DNA of 64,000 nucleotides from Bacillota bacterium (GCA_023391005.1 JAEWBS010000012.1:6088-70087), one strand, 5' to 3'. Positions 9,023 through 18,098 are shown, counted from the first letter of the stretch. The notes: generated from the sequence alone by a model not told the origin. A program made the numbers and translations.

Positions 9023-9571
9023 AAAAACATCTCCCTGTTAAAAATCGTGTGCGAAATAAAGATACATCGATAATATAGCACAGCGGCTATCAAGATTCAA
9101 TCGTGCCGCCGGTATGATTTTCCTATTTGCTGTTGGTACAAAAGCCTTGGCTTGAACGTTGAGGCTGCGGCGTTGACCGATGCAGCGCATCCGCATGAAA
9201 TTTTACACCGTTCTTACACGCGGATGATTAATCATTTAACAGATGACGTTTATAATACAGACAGAAAGTGACACGGCACGTGTTTGACGCTCAAAATAGT
9301 GCGACTCCTCAATTTGAGCCTGCGCCCCACGCGACTGGTGTTCGATCTTTATTCCTTTTGCTATTTTGCTTATTTCTTTACCTTTTTCATTTTCTTTTTC
9401 TTTCCTTTTTCCGGCTCAGCGGGCAAAGGGGCTGCGCATCCTGTTGTTCGGGAATTGCGCGCGCCTTTGCCCGTTGGGCTTTTGTTTTAAAAAGAGGCAT
9501 GCAAGCCATACCCCCGTGCTTATATTATCAATAAGGCCATGTGCCGCAATCATTTAGAGGAGGGGCTTTTT
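9023..9571. other. Intergenic region with a possible structured transcript
   Basis: 549 bp between divergent mscL and the small Cys-rich gene. It contains a TATAAT box (9251-9256, no good -35), a 7-bp stem GCTCAAA/TTTGAGC (9289-9319), a long pyrimidine tract (9350-9412) and the hairpin at 9419-9474. Three short overlapping open frames read through these structures and are not convincing as proteins. Confidence 0.4.
9419..9488 (+). ncRNA. Large GC-rich hairpin with T-rich tail (possible sRNA end or terminator)
   Basis: GGGCAAAGG (9421-9429) pairs with CCTTTGCCC (9464-9472). Inside it GCGCA (9434-9438) pairs with TGCGC (9456-9460). The tail is GTTGGGCTTTTGTTTT. With the TATAAT at 9251-9256 this could end a transcript of about 225 nt. 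I do not recognise a known RNA family; 6S, SRP and tmRNA signatures are absent. Confidence 0.35.
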
Positions 9572-9775
9572 ATGGCATTACCCTGTGCAAAAGGTTGCAG
9601 CCACTATTATGAGGGCTGCCACAAAACCTGCGGGCAATGGCGGGTGCGCACCGCAAGACAGCGCGAGGAGACCCGCAAAATAAAAGCTTTTTTAAAGGAG
9701 AAAAACGAGGTCAGCGGCATTGTTATCCGGCAATGCATGGCGCTTGCCCCGCGCAGAAGTATCATTTATTACTAA
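9572..9775 (+). CDS. Small Cys-rich protein (67 aa), function unknown
   Basis: ATG 9572 follows AGAGGAGGGG (9556-9565). The N-terminus has five cysteines in CAKGCSHYYEGCHKTCGQW, which could bind a metal ion, followed by a long basic/acidic helix (RQREETRKIKAFLKEK). Short proteins starting with this kind of CxxC-HY-x-GCHKTCxxW motif are common around mobile DNA of Clostridia, often without known function. It stands alone between mscL and the peroxiredoxin gene. Confidence 0.6.
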   Translation: MALPCAKGCSHYYEGCHKTCGQWRVRTARQREETRKIKAFLKEKNEVSGIVIRQCMALAPRRSIIYY

Positions 9776-9941
9776 AATGCGTCAGGTTATACCCTTGAAA
9801 AAGACCCATCGGCCAATCAAAATGCCCCGGGAGACGGCGGATGCCTCCAATTATAAAACCTTTTGAAGGCAGCCTTACGGCGAACATACGTCGAGGTGGT
9901 TGCATAGAATAAAGCAGTGAAACGAGAGTGAGGTAACAGTG

Positions 9942-10655
9942 ATGGACCTGAGCAACAGCGTTATCAACTGCAATGAAATTGTAGGGCACGTCACCATTGG
10001 GATGAAAGCGCCCCCATTCAGCGGGGACACAACCTTTGGTCGTGTGAGCCTGACCGATTATAAGGGCAAATGGCTGATTCTGTTTTCGCATCCGGGTGAT
10101 TTTACGCCGGTCTGCACGTCGGAATTTATTTCTTTCGCCCAGCTTTATCAGGAGTTTCAAAAGCGCGGCGCCGAGCTGCTGGGCTTGAGCATCGACAGCA
10201 ACCCGTCGCATTTAGCGTGGGTATACACCATTTATCAGACGAATGGCATCGATATCCCTTTCCCGATTTTGGCTGACCGGGTTGGCGATATTGCGCGGCT
10301 TTACGGCATGGTTGCACCCGATATCAGCCGGCAGGAAACGGTCCGCAATGTCTATGTCATCGACCCGGCACAGATCATCCGGGCCATCATCATCTATCCG
10401 ATGACGACGGGCCGGAATATCTACGAAATCTTACGGTTGATTGACGCGCTGCAAACCACCGACCGCGATCACGTGCTTACGCCCGCCAACTGGATTCCCG
10501 GCGCGCCCACGCTGGTGCCCGCGCCCGCCACCTATGAGGAGCTTTATCGCCGGCTCTACGACCCGGCCAGCTTGAATTTAGTCTGCAAAGACTGGTACTT
10601 ATGCTTTAACAAAACCAGCCCTTACGAGATTAGCGAGGCGGAGCCAACCTTTTAA
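9942..10655 (+). CDS. Peroxiredoxin (1-Cys/Prx6-like)
   Basis: 237 aa from ATG 9942 (a GTG at 9939 is adjacent); GTGAGG upstream serves as binding site. The catalytic segment is SHPGDFTPVCTSEF at residues ~48-61, with the peroxidatic Cys in PVCTSE. The C-terminal extension (NWIPGAPTLVPAPATYEEL) is typical of the Prx6/archaeal group, and later cysteines (LVCKDWYLC) could resolve the sulfenic acid. It reduces hydrogen peroxide and organic peroxides in the cytoplasm, useful to an anaerobe exposed to oxygen. It appears monocistronic, with a hairpin downstream. Confidence 0.9.
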   Translation: MDLSNSVINCNEIVGHVTIGMKAPPFSGDTTFGRVSLTDYKGKWLILFSHPGDFTPVCTSEFISFAQLYQEFQKRGAELLGLSIDSNPSHLAWVYTIYQTNGIDIPFPILADRVGDIARLYGMVAPDISRQETVRNVYVIDPAQIIRAIIIYPMTTGRNIYEILRLIDALQTTDRDHVLTPANWIPGAPTLVPAPATYEELYRRLYDPASLNLVCKDWYLCFNKTSPYEISEAEPTF

Positions 10656-10727
10656 GGCTGTGCCATAAAAGCTGATTGCCCGCGTATTTGAGCGATAGGG
10701 TCGAAAGCCCGTCTTTTTACTTATAAG

Positions 10728-10762
10728 AACGCCCTGAAACGGTGTCGGTTTAGGGCGTTTCT
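10728..10762 (+). terminator. Terminator-like hairpin after the peroxiredoxin gene
   Basis: AACGCCCTGAAAC (10728-10740) pairs with GTTTAGGGCGTT (10748-10759) through an AACGCCCT core and wobble pairs, followed by TTCTG. The T-tail is short, so efficiency is uncertain. Confidence 0.55.
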
Positions 10763-10814
10763 GTGCTTGTATGTATAATATGTTAGATTTTCTGCCGGAT
10801 CATAGCAAGACTGC

Positions 10815-10843
10815 TTGAAAAAACGCTAAAAATCTGGTTTAAT
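10815..10843 (+). promoter_or_regulatory. Sigma-A-type promoter for the HD-GYP gene
   Basis: TTGAAA (10815-10820), 17-bp spacer, TTTAAT (10838-10843). It lies 65 bp upstream of the start codon. Confidence 0.55.
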
Positions 10844-10908
10844 AAGTACATTATATTTTTAGCGGTTTAGGTTTCGTATAACGGTTTTACCACTTTGTGA
10901 GGTCTTAT

Positions 10909-12033
10909 ATGATCTATATTCCAACGCACTTTTTAAAGCCGGGCATGGTGCTGGCTAAAGATATCTCGGCCTATGGCTCGATGTTTGCCTTATTGGCACG
11001 GGGCCAGACACTGAATGCGGCGCTTATTCATCGCTTGGTAGAGGCCGAAATAGGCGGTGCTTACATCGAGAGCGCTCTGGCCAACGATATCGATCCCATC
11101 GAAATTCTGGAACCGACTTATAAGAAAAAGGTCATTTCTGAGTTAAAGGGTATCTTCGACGACTGTGAGCGGACCAATACGCTTTCAAAGCATGCGCTTA
11201 ATCAAGGTATGCGCATGGCCGAAGATCTTGTCATGTCCATACTGCATCAGGACGTTTTTCTCGTCGATGTGGTGACCATCAAGGACTATGACAATTACAC
11301 CTATTCCCACTCGGTTTATGTTGCCATGCTCAGTGTACTGGTCGGCATGCAGCTCAAATATAACCAGAAACAGCTCAACGAGCTGGCGCTTTGCGGCCTG
11401 ATGCACGATATCGGCAAGGTTGATATTCCGCTCGAGATTATCAATAAGCCCGCCCCGCTGACCCCCGAGGAATTTGAGGAGATGAAGACCCATCCGCTGC
11501 GCTCGATCGAACGGCTGCGGCATAACCAGAATATGACCCAACGGATATTTAACGGTATCTCCTGCCATCACGAAAAATATGACGGAACAGGGTACCCTTA
11601 TGGCCTAAGCGGGGATAGAATTCACATCTATGCCCGCATTTTGGCGCTGGCGGATGTTTACGACGCACTGACCTCCGACCGGTCGTACCGGCGCGCATGG
11701 ATGCCGGCCGAGGCGATTGAATATATGATGGCACAAAGCAATATCCATTTTGACCACAGTCTGCTGCAATGCTTTTTACGCACGGTGGCGGCCTATCCGC
11801 TCGGATCGGTTGTGTCGTTGAGCAACGGGGCCCTCGGCATTGTCATTCAAAACAATGCCGAGAATACGCTGCGGCCCAAGCTGCGCATCATCCGCAGCGG
11901 CGCGGAGCTTAAAAAGGGTGACGAGATCGATCTTCTGACCGATTCACGCTATTTGAGCGTGGTTGTCTCAGGAACGCTTGGCGGCAGTGAGATAGCCGAG
12001 CTGCCCAAGGAGCTGCTCCAGATCAAAAAATAG
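10909..12033 (+). CDS. HD-GYP domain protein (probable cyclic-di-GMP phosphodiesterase)
   Basis: 374 aa from ATG 10909 (GTGAGG upstream; the GTG at 10897 is part of that site). The first ~130 residues are an N-terminal domain often found before HD-GYP modules. The HD-GYP core has LMHDIGKVDIP (near residue 167), HPLRSIERL (near 205), HHEKYDGTGYPYGL (near 220) and LADVYDALTSDRSYR (near 250), with all metal ligands present. Such enzymes linearise and hydrolyse c-di-GMP. No transmembrane segment or receiver domain is visible, so the signal it senses is unknown. Confidence 0.9.
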   Translation: MIYIPTHFLKPGMVLAKDISAYGSMFALLARGQTLNAALIHRLVEAEIGGAYIESALANDIDPIEILEPTYKKKVISELKGIFDDCERTNTLSKHALNQGMRMAEDLVMSILHQDVFLVDVVTIKDYDNYTYSHSVYVAMLSVLVGMQLKYNQKQLNELALCGLMHDIGKVDIPLEIINKPAPLTPEEFEEMKTHPLRSIERLRHNQNMTQRIFNGISCHHEKYDGTGYPYGLSGDRIHIYARILALADVYDALTSDRSYRRAWMPAEAIEYMMAQSNIHFDHSLLQCFLRTVAAYPLGSVVSLSNGALGIVIQNNAENTLRPKLRIIRSGAELKKGDEIDLLTDSRYLSVVVSGTLGGSEIAELPKELLQIKK

Positions 12034-12061
12034 GTACCAATGCGCTATATCGTTTTTGTTT

Positions 12062-12095
12062 GCGCAGCCGGGCGGTTTGTCCGGCTGCGCCTTTT
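12062..12095 (+). terminator. Intrinsic terminator of the HD-GYP gene
   Basis: GCGCAGCCGG (12062-12071) pairs perfectly with CCGGCTGCGC (12081-12090), then CTTTT. Confidence 0.8.
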
Positions 12096-12356
12096 ATGCA
12101 TATTCCGTTTAAACCGCAATGAAGGACCGCGGCGGCATTGTATGAGATATGTTTTCGATAAAAAAAGTAAAAATCAACACAGCGCAGTCGGTCTTTCTTT
12201 ATAAAGGTCTTTGTCAAAAGCCATATTAGATGAGGGGCCGGCAGCGCGAGGTGCATGAATAAACGGGTGGCGCCGTGTACAAACGGCGCCGTTTGTGGTA
12301 TTATAAATAGCAATATACGGCTGTATTGGCGGCAAATTTAATGTTCTGTGGGCGCT

Positions 12357-12435
12357 TAAAAAGCGGCGGGCGGCTGCCTGCTTTGCTTTTTGCTCTAGCG
12401 GAATATAAATCGTTCGTCATCTACGCCGCTTTTTA
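12357..12435 (+). promoter_or_regulatory. Long-range 12-bp inverted repeat in the cbi operon leader
   Basis: TAAAAAGCGGCG (12357-12368) and CGCCGCTTTTTA (12424-12435) are perfect complements enclosing 55 bp and ending 50 bp before cbiD. Another stem, GGCGCCGT/ACGGCGCC (12269-12290), lies further upstream. The outer stem ends in a T-run, so it could act as a conditional terminator for the cobalamin operon. I see no B12-box or other cobalamin-riboswitch core here. Function is inference. Confidence 0.4.
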
Positions 12436-12485
12436 AAACACAGATGGGCGCAACAAGAAACTTGGTGTCGGGGGGGAGGGGTGGC

Positions 12486-13625
12486 ATGGCCTTTGAGCAC
12501 TATATTGTCAGCGGGGTCAAACGCCTGCGCTGCGGTTATACGACCGGTAGCTGCGCGGCGTTGGCGGCGGGTGCTGCTGCGGCCATGCTGTTGTCCAATC
12601 GGCGACTTGATACCGCTGCGTTAATCACGCCCCGGGGCCTTCGGGTCGAAGCCGCGCTTGAAGAAGTTACGCTGCAGCCCGATGAAGCGATCTGCGCCGT
12701 GCGCAAGGACGCCGGCGACGACCACGACGCCACCGACGGCATGTTGATCTTTGCCTCGGTCAAAAAATGCACCCGAAACGAGATTTTCATCGACGGGGGC
12801 GAGGGGATTGGGCGGGTGACCAAACGCGGGCTCGACCAGCCGGTGGGCGCGGCGGCCATTAACACAACGCCGCGCCGGATGATTGCCGAACAGGTATGCG
12901 CGGCCTGCGCGGCGGCGGGCTACACGGGTGGTATGCGGGTGACAATCTTTGCGCCCGAGGGCGTAAAGATCGCCCAAAAAACCTTTAATCCCAACCTTGG
13001 CATCGTGGGCGGCATTTCAATTCTGGGCACCAGCGGTATTGTCGAGCCACAGAGCCTCTCAGCGCTGCTCGACAGCATTGAGATTGAAATGAAGATGCAC
13101 GCCGCCAACGGCCATAAACGGCTGTTACTCACGCCCGGCAACTACGCCGAGCATTTCGCACATACGTATCCGGCGCTGCGCGCCATTCCGCAGATCAAAT
13201 GCGCCAATTTTATCGGAGACTGCCTTGATTTTGCAGCGGTCTACGGCTTTTCAGAGGTGCTGCTGGTCAGCCATATCGGCAAGGCGGTCAAGTTGGCGGG
13301 CGGTATCATGAACACCCACTCGCGCATTGCGGACTGCCGAACCGAGCTGTTTGCCGCTCACGCCGCCTGCTGCGGCGCGAACCGCGAAACCTGCGTTGCG
13401 CTCATGCAGGCCGCCACTGCCGACGCCTGCCTTGAAATTTTGGACAGTGCGGGGCTTAAAAATGCCGTCGCCGACAGCCTGTTGCAGGCTATGCAGGCGC
13501 ACTTATCCCGCCGCGCGGCGGGGGCGTTTCAGGTAGGGGCGGCCGTGTTTTATGACGGCTACACGCTGCTGGGCGTGACGGCGCAGGGCGAGGAACTGTT
13601 GAATAAATGGAGGACGAACGCTTGA
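12486..13625 (+). CDS. cbiD: Cobalt-precorrin-5B C1-methyltransferase CbiD
   Basis: 379 aa. ATG 12486 is taken because GGGGAGGGG sits just upstream; the open frame extends to 12444. The N-terminal signature LRCGYTTGSCAALAAGAA is diagnostic. DGGEGIGRVTKRGL (near residue 100) and LLVSHIGKAVKLAGGI (near 265) follow. CbiD methylates C1 during the oxygen-independent ring contraction. It opens a run of six tightly packed or overlapping cobalamin genes. Confidence 0.95.
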   Translation: MAFEHYIVSGVKRLRCGYTTGSCAALAAGAAAAMLLSNRRLDTAALITPRGLRVEAALEEVTLQPDEAICAVRKDAGDDHDATDGMLIFASVKKCTRNEIFIDGGEGIGRVTKRGLDQPVGAAAINTTPRRMIAEQVCAACAAAGYTGGMRVTIFAPEGVKIAQKTFNPNLGIVGGISILGTSGIVEPQSLSALLDSIEIEMKMHAANGHKRLLLTPGNYAEHFAHTYPALRAIPQIKCANFIGDCLDFAAVYGFSEVLLVSHIGKAVKLAGGIMNTHSRIADCRTELFAAHAACCGANRETCVALMQAATADACLEILDSAGLKNAVADSLLQAMQAHLSRRAAGAFQVGAAVFYDGYTLLGVTAQGEELLNKWRTNA

Positions 13626-14305
13626 AAGGAACATTATACGGCGTCAGTGTGGGGCCGGGCAATCCTGAGCTGATGACATTGCAGGCGGTGCGGTTGCTGG
13701 AGCGCTGCCCGGCCATTGCGGTACCGCAGACCGGAAACGGCGGCACCGTTGCGCTTGATATCGCGTCTCAGGCGGTGGATCTAAGCGGCAAAACGCTGCT
13801 TATGCTGCCCTTTTTGATGACCCGGGATAAACAAAAGCTCGACGAGCGCCACCGGCAGTTGGCTGACGTGCTCAAGACGGCGCTCGACGCCGGGCAGGAT
13901 GTGGCGATGCTGAGCCTTGGCGACACGTCGGTCTATTCCTCGTTTTCATATATGGCTGAGCTGCTGGCGCCCGAGGGCTATCTCATCGCGCTTTCGGCGG
14001 GGGTGACGAGCTTTTGCGCGTCGGCTGCCGCGTTGGGCATCAGCCTGACGGAGATGAATAAGCCGGTACATATCATCCCTGCCGGGACCGACGATGGGCA
14101 AGCGCTGGCATTGCCCGGTACCAAGGTGCTTATGAAGGCGGGTAAGTCATTGCCGCAGCTTTTAGCGCGGCTAAAGGCGCAAGGGCTGCTTGAAAAAGCC
14201 ATGCTCGTGCAAAACTGCGGTCTGCCGGGCGAGAAGATTCTTAAAAAAATCCCCGAGGACTTTGACGCCCCGGGTTATTTTACAACCGTTATCGTGAAGG
14301 AGTGA
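13622..14305 (+). CDS. cbiL: Cobalt-precorrin-2 / cobalt-factor II C20-methyltransferase CbiL
   Basis: 227 aa from TTG 13622, which overlaps the cbiD stop (TTGA) and has GGAGG (13609-13613) at good spacing; an in-frame ATG at 13607 would add five residues. The tetrapyrrole-methylase fold is shown by YGVSVGPGNPELMTLQAV at the N-terminus, LSLGDTSVYSSFSYM near residue 100 and GVTSFCASAAALG near 130. It transfers a methyl group from SAM to C20. The start is inferred from the overlap and spacing. Confidence 0.92.
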   Translation: MKGTLYGVSVGPGNPELMTLQAVRLLERCPAIAVPQTGNGGTVALDIASQAVDLSGKTLLMLPFLMTRDKQKLDERHRQLADVLKTALDAGQDVAMLSLGDTSVYSSFSYMAELLAPEGYLIALSAGVTSFCASAAALGISLTEMNKPVHIIPAGTDDGQALALPGTKVLMKAGKSLPQLLARLKAQGLLEKAMLVQNCGLPGEKILKKIPEDFDAPGYFTTVIVKE

Positions 14306-14310
14306 ACGCC

Positions 14311-15075
14311 TTGGTCAGCTTTGTGGGGGCGGGCAGCGGCGCCGCCGACCTGATTACGCTGCGCGGCGCGCGTTTAATCGAGCGGGCCGATGTGATCATC
14401 TACGCGGGCAGTTTGGTGAACCCCGCGCTGTTGCAGACGGCAAAGCCGGGCTGCGCCATCTATGACAGCGCCAAGATGACGCTGGAGGAAGTTATGGCGG
14501 TTATGCTTTCAGCATCGGCGCGGCAGCAAAATATCGTGCGGCTGCACACCGGCGACCCCTGTCTCTATGGCGCGATCCGCGAGCAGATGGACAGGTTGAA
14601 CGCGGCGGGCATTCCTTACGATTATGTGCCGGGCGTCTCAAGCTTTTGCGGGGCCGCGGCGGCCTTAAAGGCCGAGTATACGCTGCCGGATGTCAGCCAG
14701 AGCGTCATCATCACCCGTATGGCGGGCAGAACGCCGGTGCCGCCGCGAGAGCGTATCGCCGCCTTGGCGGCGCACGGCGCGACGATGGTCATATTTCTGA
14801 GCGCGGGACTGACTGAAACGCTTGAGCAGGAGCTGCTTTCGGGCGGCTACGCCCCCGATACCCCGGCGGCGATCGTCTATAAGGCGACCTGGCCCGAGGA
14901 GCAGGTGCTGCGCTGTACCGTCGGTACGCTGCACGAGACAGCGAAGGCAAACGATATCACCCATACGGCGCTGATTACGGTAGGCAGCTTTTTAGGCGAT
15001 GATTACGCGCGCTCAAAGCTGTATGACCCCGCCTTTACGACCGCCTTTCGCAAAGGGGAGGACGGCAGGGTATGA
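14311..15075 (+). CDS. cbiF: Cobalt-precorrin-4 C11-methyltransferase CbiF
   Basis: 254 aa from TTG 14311, 8 nt after AAGGAG (14297-14302); a GTG at 14302 lies inside that site. Motifs: VSFVGAGSGAADLITLRGA, RLHTGDPCLYGAIREQM (near residue 85) and YVPGVSSFCGAAAAL (near 110). It methylates C11 of cobalt-precorrin-4. It overlaps cbiG by four bases. Confidence 0.94.
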   Translation: MVSFVGAGSGAADLITLRGARLIERADVIIYAGSLVNPALLQTAKPGCAIYDSAKMTLEEVMAVMLSASARQQNIVRLHTGDPCLYGAIREQMDRLNAAGIPYDYVPGVSSFCGAAAALKAEYTLPDVSQSVIITRMAGRTPVPPRERIAALAAHGATMVIFLSAGLTETLEQELLSGGYAPDTPAAIVYKATWPEEQVLRCTVGTLHETAKANDITHTALITVGSFLGDDYARSKLYDPAFTTAFRKGEDGRV

Positions 15076-16076
15076 CGCTTGCGATGCTGGCGTTTTCTGA
15101 AAAAGGGCTGTTGCTGGCCAAGCGCCTGCAAGCGCTGCTGCCGGATGAAAACAGCAGTGCCGAACGCTGCCCCAAGGACGGGTTGCACGCGTGGACGGCG
15201 CGGCATTTTGAAGCGGCCGACGCGCTGGTCTTCGTCGGCGCGGCAGGCATCGCCGTGCGGGCGATCGCGCCTTTTGTCGACCGCAAAACCTGCGACCCGG
15301 CGGTGCTGGTGATTGATGAATGCGCCGAGTTTGTGATTCCGATTCTATCGGGCCATATTGGTGGGGCCAACGCGCTGGCAAAAAGGCTGGCTGCGCTGCT
15401 AGGTGCGCGCGCGGTCATCACGACCGCGACCGACTGCAACGGCCTGTTCGCCATCGATAGTTGGGCCGCCGAACAGGGCTATGTCATTCGCAACCCCGAG
15501 CGCATTAAGCAGGTGTCGGCACGGCTGCTCTTACACAAAACAATCCGATTGAAAAGCGAGTTTGAGACGCTGCTCGATGCCACGCTGAAGGAGCAGATTC
15601 TCCTGACCGAGCATCCACCGTTTGATGTCATCATCGGCGTCCAAGCTGATAATACTTCAGCGTTGCATCTTATCATACCGGTGCTCACGCTGGGCGTGGG
15701 CTGCAAGCGCAATACGCCCGCGTCGGTGGTTCACACGGCGTTTGACCGCCTGTGCGCCGATTTTAATCTTGAGCCGCACGCCTTTAGCCGGGTGTGCAGC
15801 GTCGACCTTAAAGCAGACGAACCGGGGCTGCGCGATTTTTGCCGCGACAAGGCGCTGCCATTCGTCATCTTTTCGGCGCAGGCGCTCGCCGCGCTGCCCG
15901 GCGATTTTACCGCGTCGGATTTTGTGCGGCAAACGACCGGCGTTGACAACATCTGTGAGCGCAGCGCGGTTTTGGGCAGCCAAGGCAGGTTGCTCATTCA
16001 AAAACAGGCCTTTGACGGCGTGACGATGGCGGTGGCCATCGCCGCGCACAAGGTCCATGTCACACAAGCGACCTGA
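15072..16076 (+). CDS. cbiG: Cobalt-precorrin-5A hydrolase CbiG
   Basis: 334 aa; ATG 15072 in an ATGA overlap with cbiF, GGGAGG upstream. The N-terminal and middle domains show VFVGAAGIAVRAIAPF and SGHIGGANALAKRLAALLGA (near residue 95). The C-terminal domain has LGVGCKRNTP (near 200). CbiG opens the delta-lactone and releases acetaldehyde from C20, the key ring-contraction step of the anaerobic route. It places this locus in the oxygen-independent pathway. Confidence 0.94.
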   Translation: MTLAMLAFSEKGLLLAKRLQALLPDENSSAERCPKDGLHAWTARHFEAADALVFVGAAGIAVRAIAPFVDRKTCDPAVLVIDECAEFVIPILSGHIGGANALAKRLAALLGARAVITTATDCNGLFAIDSWAAEQGYVIRNPERIKQVSARLLLHKTIRLKSEFETLLDATLKEQILLTEHPPFDVIIGVQADNTSALHLIIPVLTLGVGCKRNTPASVVHTAFDRLCADFNLEPHAFSRVCSVDLKADEPGLRDFCRDKALPFVIFSAQALAALPGDFTASDFVRQTTGVDNICERSAVLGSQGRLLIQKQAFDGVTMAVAIAAHKVHVTQAT

Positions 16077-16105
16077 ATATATGGCGCTATAAAAAGGAGA
16101 ACACG

Positions 16106-16834
16106 ATGAAGCTATCTGTTGTGGGCATCGGCCCCGGACATGCCGAGGGTATGACGGGCGCGGCGTACGCCGCCTTGGCCGCCTGCGATTTAATCTGCGG
16201 TTATACCGCTTATATCGACCTTGTGCAGCCCATTTTCCCCGATAAAAGCACCTTTTCAACCCCGATGAAAAGCGAGATCGAACGCTGCCGCGCGGCGCTC
16301 AAGGCTGCAGAAAACCAGAACGTTGCCATGGTGTGCAGCGGCGACGCAGGCGTTTACGGTATGGCTGGGCTGCTTTACGAGCTTTGGGAGCCTACCGGTC
16401 CGGTGACGCTCGAGGTCATTCCGGGCGTGACGGCGGCGCAAAGCGGCGCGGCGCTTTTGGGTGCACCGCTGATGCAGGACTACGCGGTCATCTCGCTGTC
16501 CGACCTGCTCGTCGACTGGGCGGTCATCGAAAAGCGGCTGCATGGCGCGGGCATCGGTGATTTTGCGGTGGCACTTTACAATCCGGGCAGCAAAAAGCGC
16601 ACCGATCATCTGCGGCGTGCCTGCGATATTCTGCTGCAATATCGCGATGAAAACACACTTTGCGGCGTGACGGAAAATATCGGGCGCGTGGGGGAAGCCA
16701 CACAGCTCATGCCGCTGTCACAACTTCGTGATTTTTCGGCCGGTATGTTTTGCACCGTGTTTATCGGCAACAGCAGAACGGTCGAGATCGGTGGCAAGAT
16801 GATCACGCTGCGCGGCTATGAGGCGAAGCGATGA
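16106..16834 (+). CDS. cbiH: Cobalt-precorrin-3 (3B) C17-methyltransferase CbiH
   Basis: 242 aa; ATG 16106 with AAAAGGAG upstream. Motifs: VVGIGPGHAEGMTGAAYAAL, VCSGDAGVYGMAGLLYEL (near residue 75), VIPGVTAAQSGAALLGAPL (near 105) and YNPGSKKRTDHLRRA (near 155). It catalyses C17 methylation with ring contraction. It overlaps cbiJ by four bases. Confidence 0.94.
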   Translation: MKLSVVGIGPGHAEGMTGAAYAALAACDLICGYTAYIDLVQPIFPDKSTFSTPMKSEIERCRAALKAAENQNVAMVCSGDAGVYGMAGLLYELWEPTGPVTLEVIPGVTAAQSGAALLGAPLMQDYAVISLSDLLVDWAVIEKRLHGAGIGDFAVALYNPGSKKRTDHLRRACDILLQYRDENTLCGVTENIGRVGEATQLMPLSQLRDFSAGMFCTVFIGNSRTVEIGGKMITLRGYEAKR

Positions 16835-17586
16835 AGCAGATGCTGATTTTTGGCGGCACGGCGGACAGCCACCCACTGTTGGAATGGCTGCTGCAATGGG
16901 ATATCCAAGTGACGCTTTGCGTGGCCAGCGATTACGCGAGGGCGCTGTTGCCGCCCTGTGACCGTCTGACCGTTCGGGTCGGGCGGCTGGATGCGGCGGC
17001 TATGGCGGCGCTGATGCAAACACGGCGCTTTGACTGCGTCGTCGATGCCACCCATCCTTACGCCAAAGAAGCCACCCGCAATATCCGGGCGGCGGCGCAG
17101 GCGGGGGGATGCCCCTATTTCAGGCTGCTGCGCCCGGGCAGCGACGCGACCGATTGTATCGTCGTGCCGTCGGTGGCTCAGGCGGCGCAATACCTTAACC
17201 AAAGCGCGGGGCGGGTGCTGATTGCCACCGGCTCGAAAGAGCTGGCGGAATACACCAAGGTGCAAAATTTTGCCGAGCGCTGCTACCCCCGCGTGCTGCC
17301 GATGGCTGAAGCGATTGCGCAATGCACGGCGCTGGGCTTTTTGCCAAGCCACATTATCGCCATGCAGGGACCGTTTTCTCAGGCGTTAAACGTTGCGCTG
17401 TTTGAGCAGCTCAGCATCGAAATGCTCGTCACCAAGGACGGCGGTGTGCCGGGCGGCTTCCCCGATAAGCTGGCTGCCGCAAGGGCGTGCGGTGTGCGAA
17501 CCATTCTGGTCGACCGTCCCGAGGACGCAGGTGATACGTTTGAGCAGCTTAAAATAAAGCTGGCAGATTTTTTGGAGCTGCGTTGA
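16831..17586 (+). CDS. cbiJ: Cobalt-precorrin-6A reductase CbiJ
   Basis: 251 aa; ATGA overlap with cbiH. The N-terminus MLIFGGTADSHPLLEWL is a Rossmann-like NAD(P)H segment. VDATHPYAKEATRNIRAA (near residue 70) and VTKDGGVPGGFPDKLAAA (near 205) are CobK/CbiJ family signatures. It reduces cobalt-precorrin-6A. It is the last gene of the first transcription block and is followed by a 512-bp gap with repeat copy A. Confidence 0.93.
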   Translation: MKQMLIFGGTADSHPLLEWLLQWDIQVTLCVASDYARALLPPCDRLTVRVGRLDAAAMAALMQTRRFDCVVDATHPYAKEATRNIRAAAQAGGCPYFRLLRPGSDATDCIVVPSVAQAAQYLNQSAGRVLIATGSKELAEYTKVQNFAERCYPRVLPMAEAIAQCTALGFLPSHIIAMQGPFSQALNVALFEQLSIEMLVTKDGGVPGGFPDKLAAARACGVRTILVDRPEDAGDTFEQLKIKLADFLELR

Positions 17587-18098
17587 CGCATTTTAAAGCG
17601 TGACACGGTTTTAGTACAAGATAATTAAGCTAAGGTTTTTCAGATTGACAAAGAACGATACCTTTTTGGTAGTTGTGTTAAAACGGCAGAAGTACTTTGC
17701 GCTTGCGCGCAGGAACGGCCCCCACCCCCGGCGCTTGCATGTTCTGCGGAACATGCGGGTATCTTCCACTACGTTACAGATGCGAAGCGCCTCGCGGGCG
17801 GGACGCTGTCCCCCCGCGTGCCCCCTTGACCTCCGGCGGGATTTTGGAACGGCAGGGTTTGAGGGCTTAAACGGTTGTTGATTATATGCCCCACGTGGGG
17901 GTGTTACCTTCCCACGCACCGTTAGTGGGCGCGCATCCAGACTTGTTACGTGATTATACGCGCCAATGATGTTGTTCGGCCTCTTGGGGCACGATGGCGC
18001 TTCCATCGCGCCGCCATGCGGGAAACGTATGACTTTTTCGATAGACTACAAAGCCCCAGATTTTTAAAGATAACAGGAATTTCAAAGGAGGACAGCAC
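17587..18098. other. Intergenic region holding repeat copy A
   Basis: 512 bp between cbiJ and cbiET. Most of it (17681-18000) is the dispersed repeat. The last 30 bp hold the AAAGGAGG binding site of cbiET. Open frames on either strand match the repeat, not a protein family. Confidence 0.7.
17681..18000 (+). repeat. Dispersed ~310-bp repeat, copy A (inverted relative to copy B at 28857-29165)
   Basis: Most of this segment is the reverse complement of 28857-29165 with scattered substitutions. Blocks such as ACTTGTTACGTGATTAT and CGTTACAGATGCGAAGCGCC are identical. It holds a perfect hairpin GCATGTTC-TGCG-GAACATGC (17736-17755) that is imperfect in copy B. It also has extra bases around CCCCACGTGGGG (17889-17900) that copy B lacks. 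No open frame is preserved between copies, so it is best read as a non-coding repeat. Function unknown. Confidence 0.85.

Noticed and set aside
17611..18006. 131-codon minus-strand open frame in repeat copy A
   Set aside because: The matching repeat copy B does not keep the frame, and the sequence fits a non-coding repeat.
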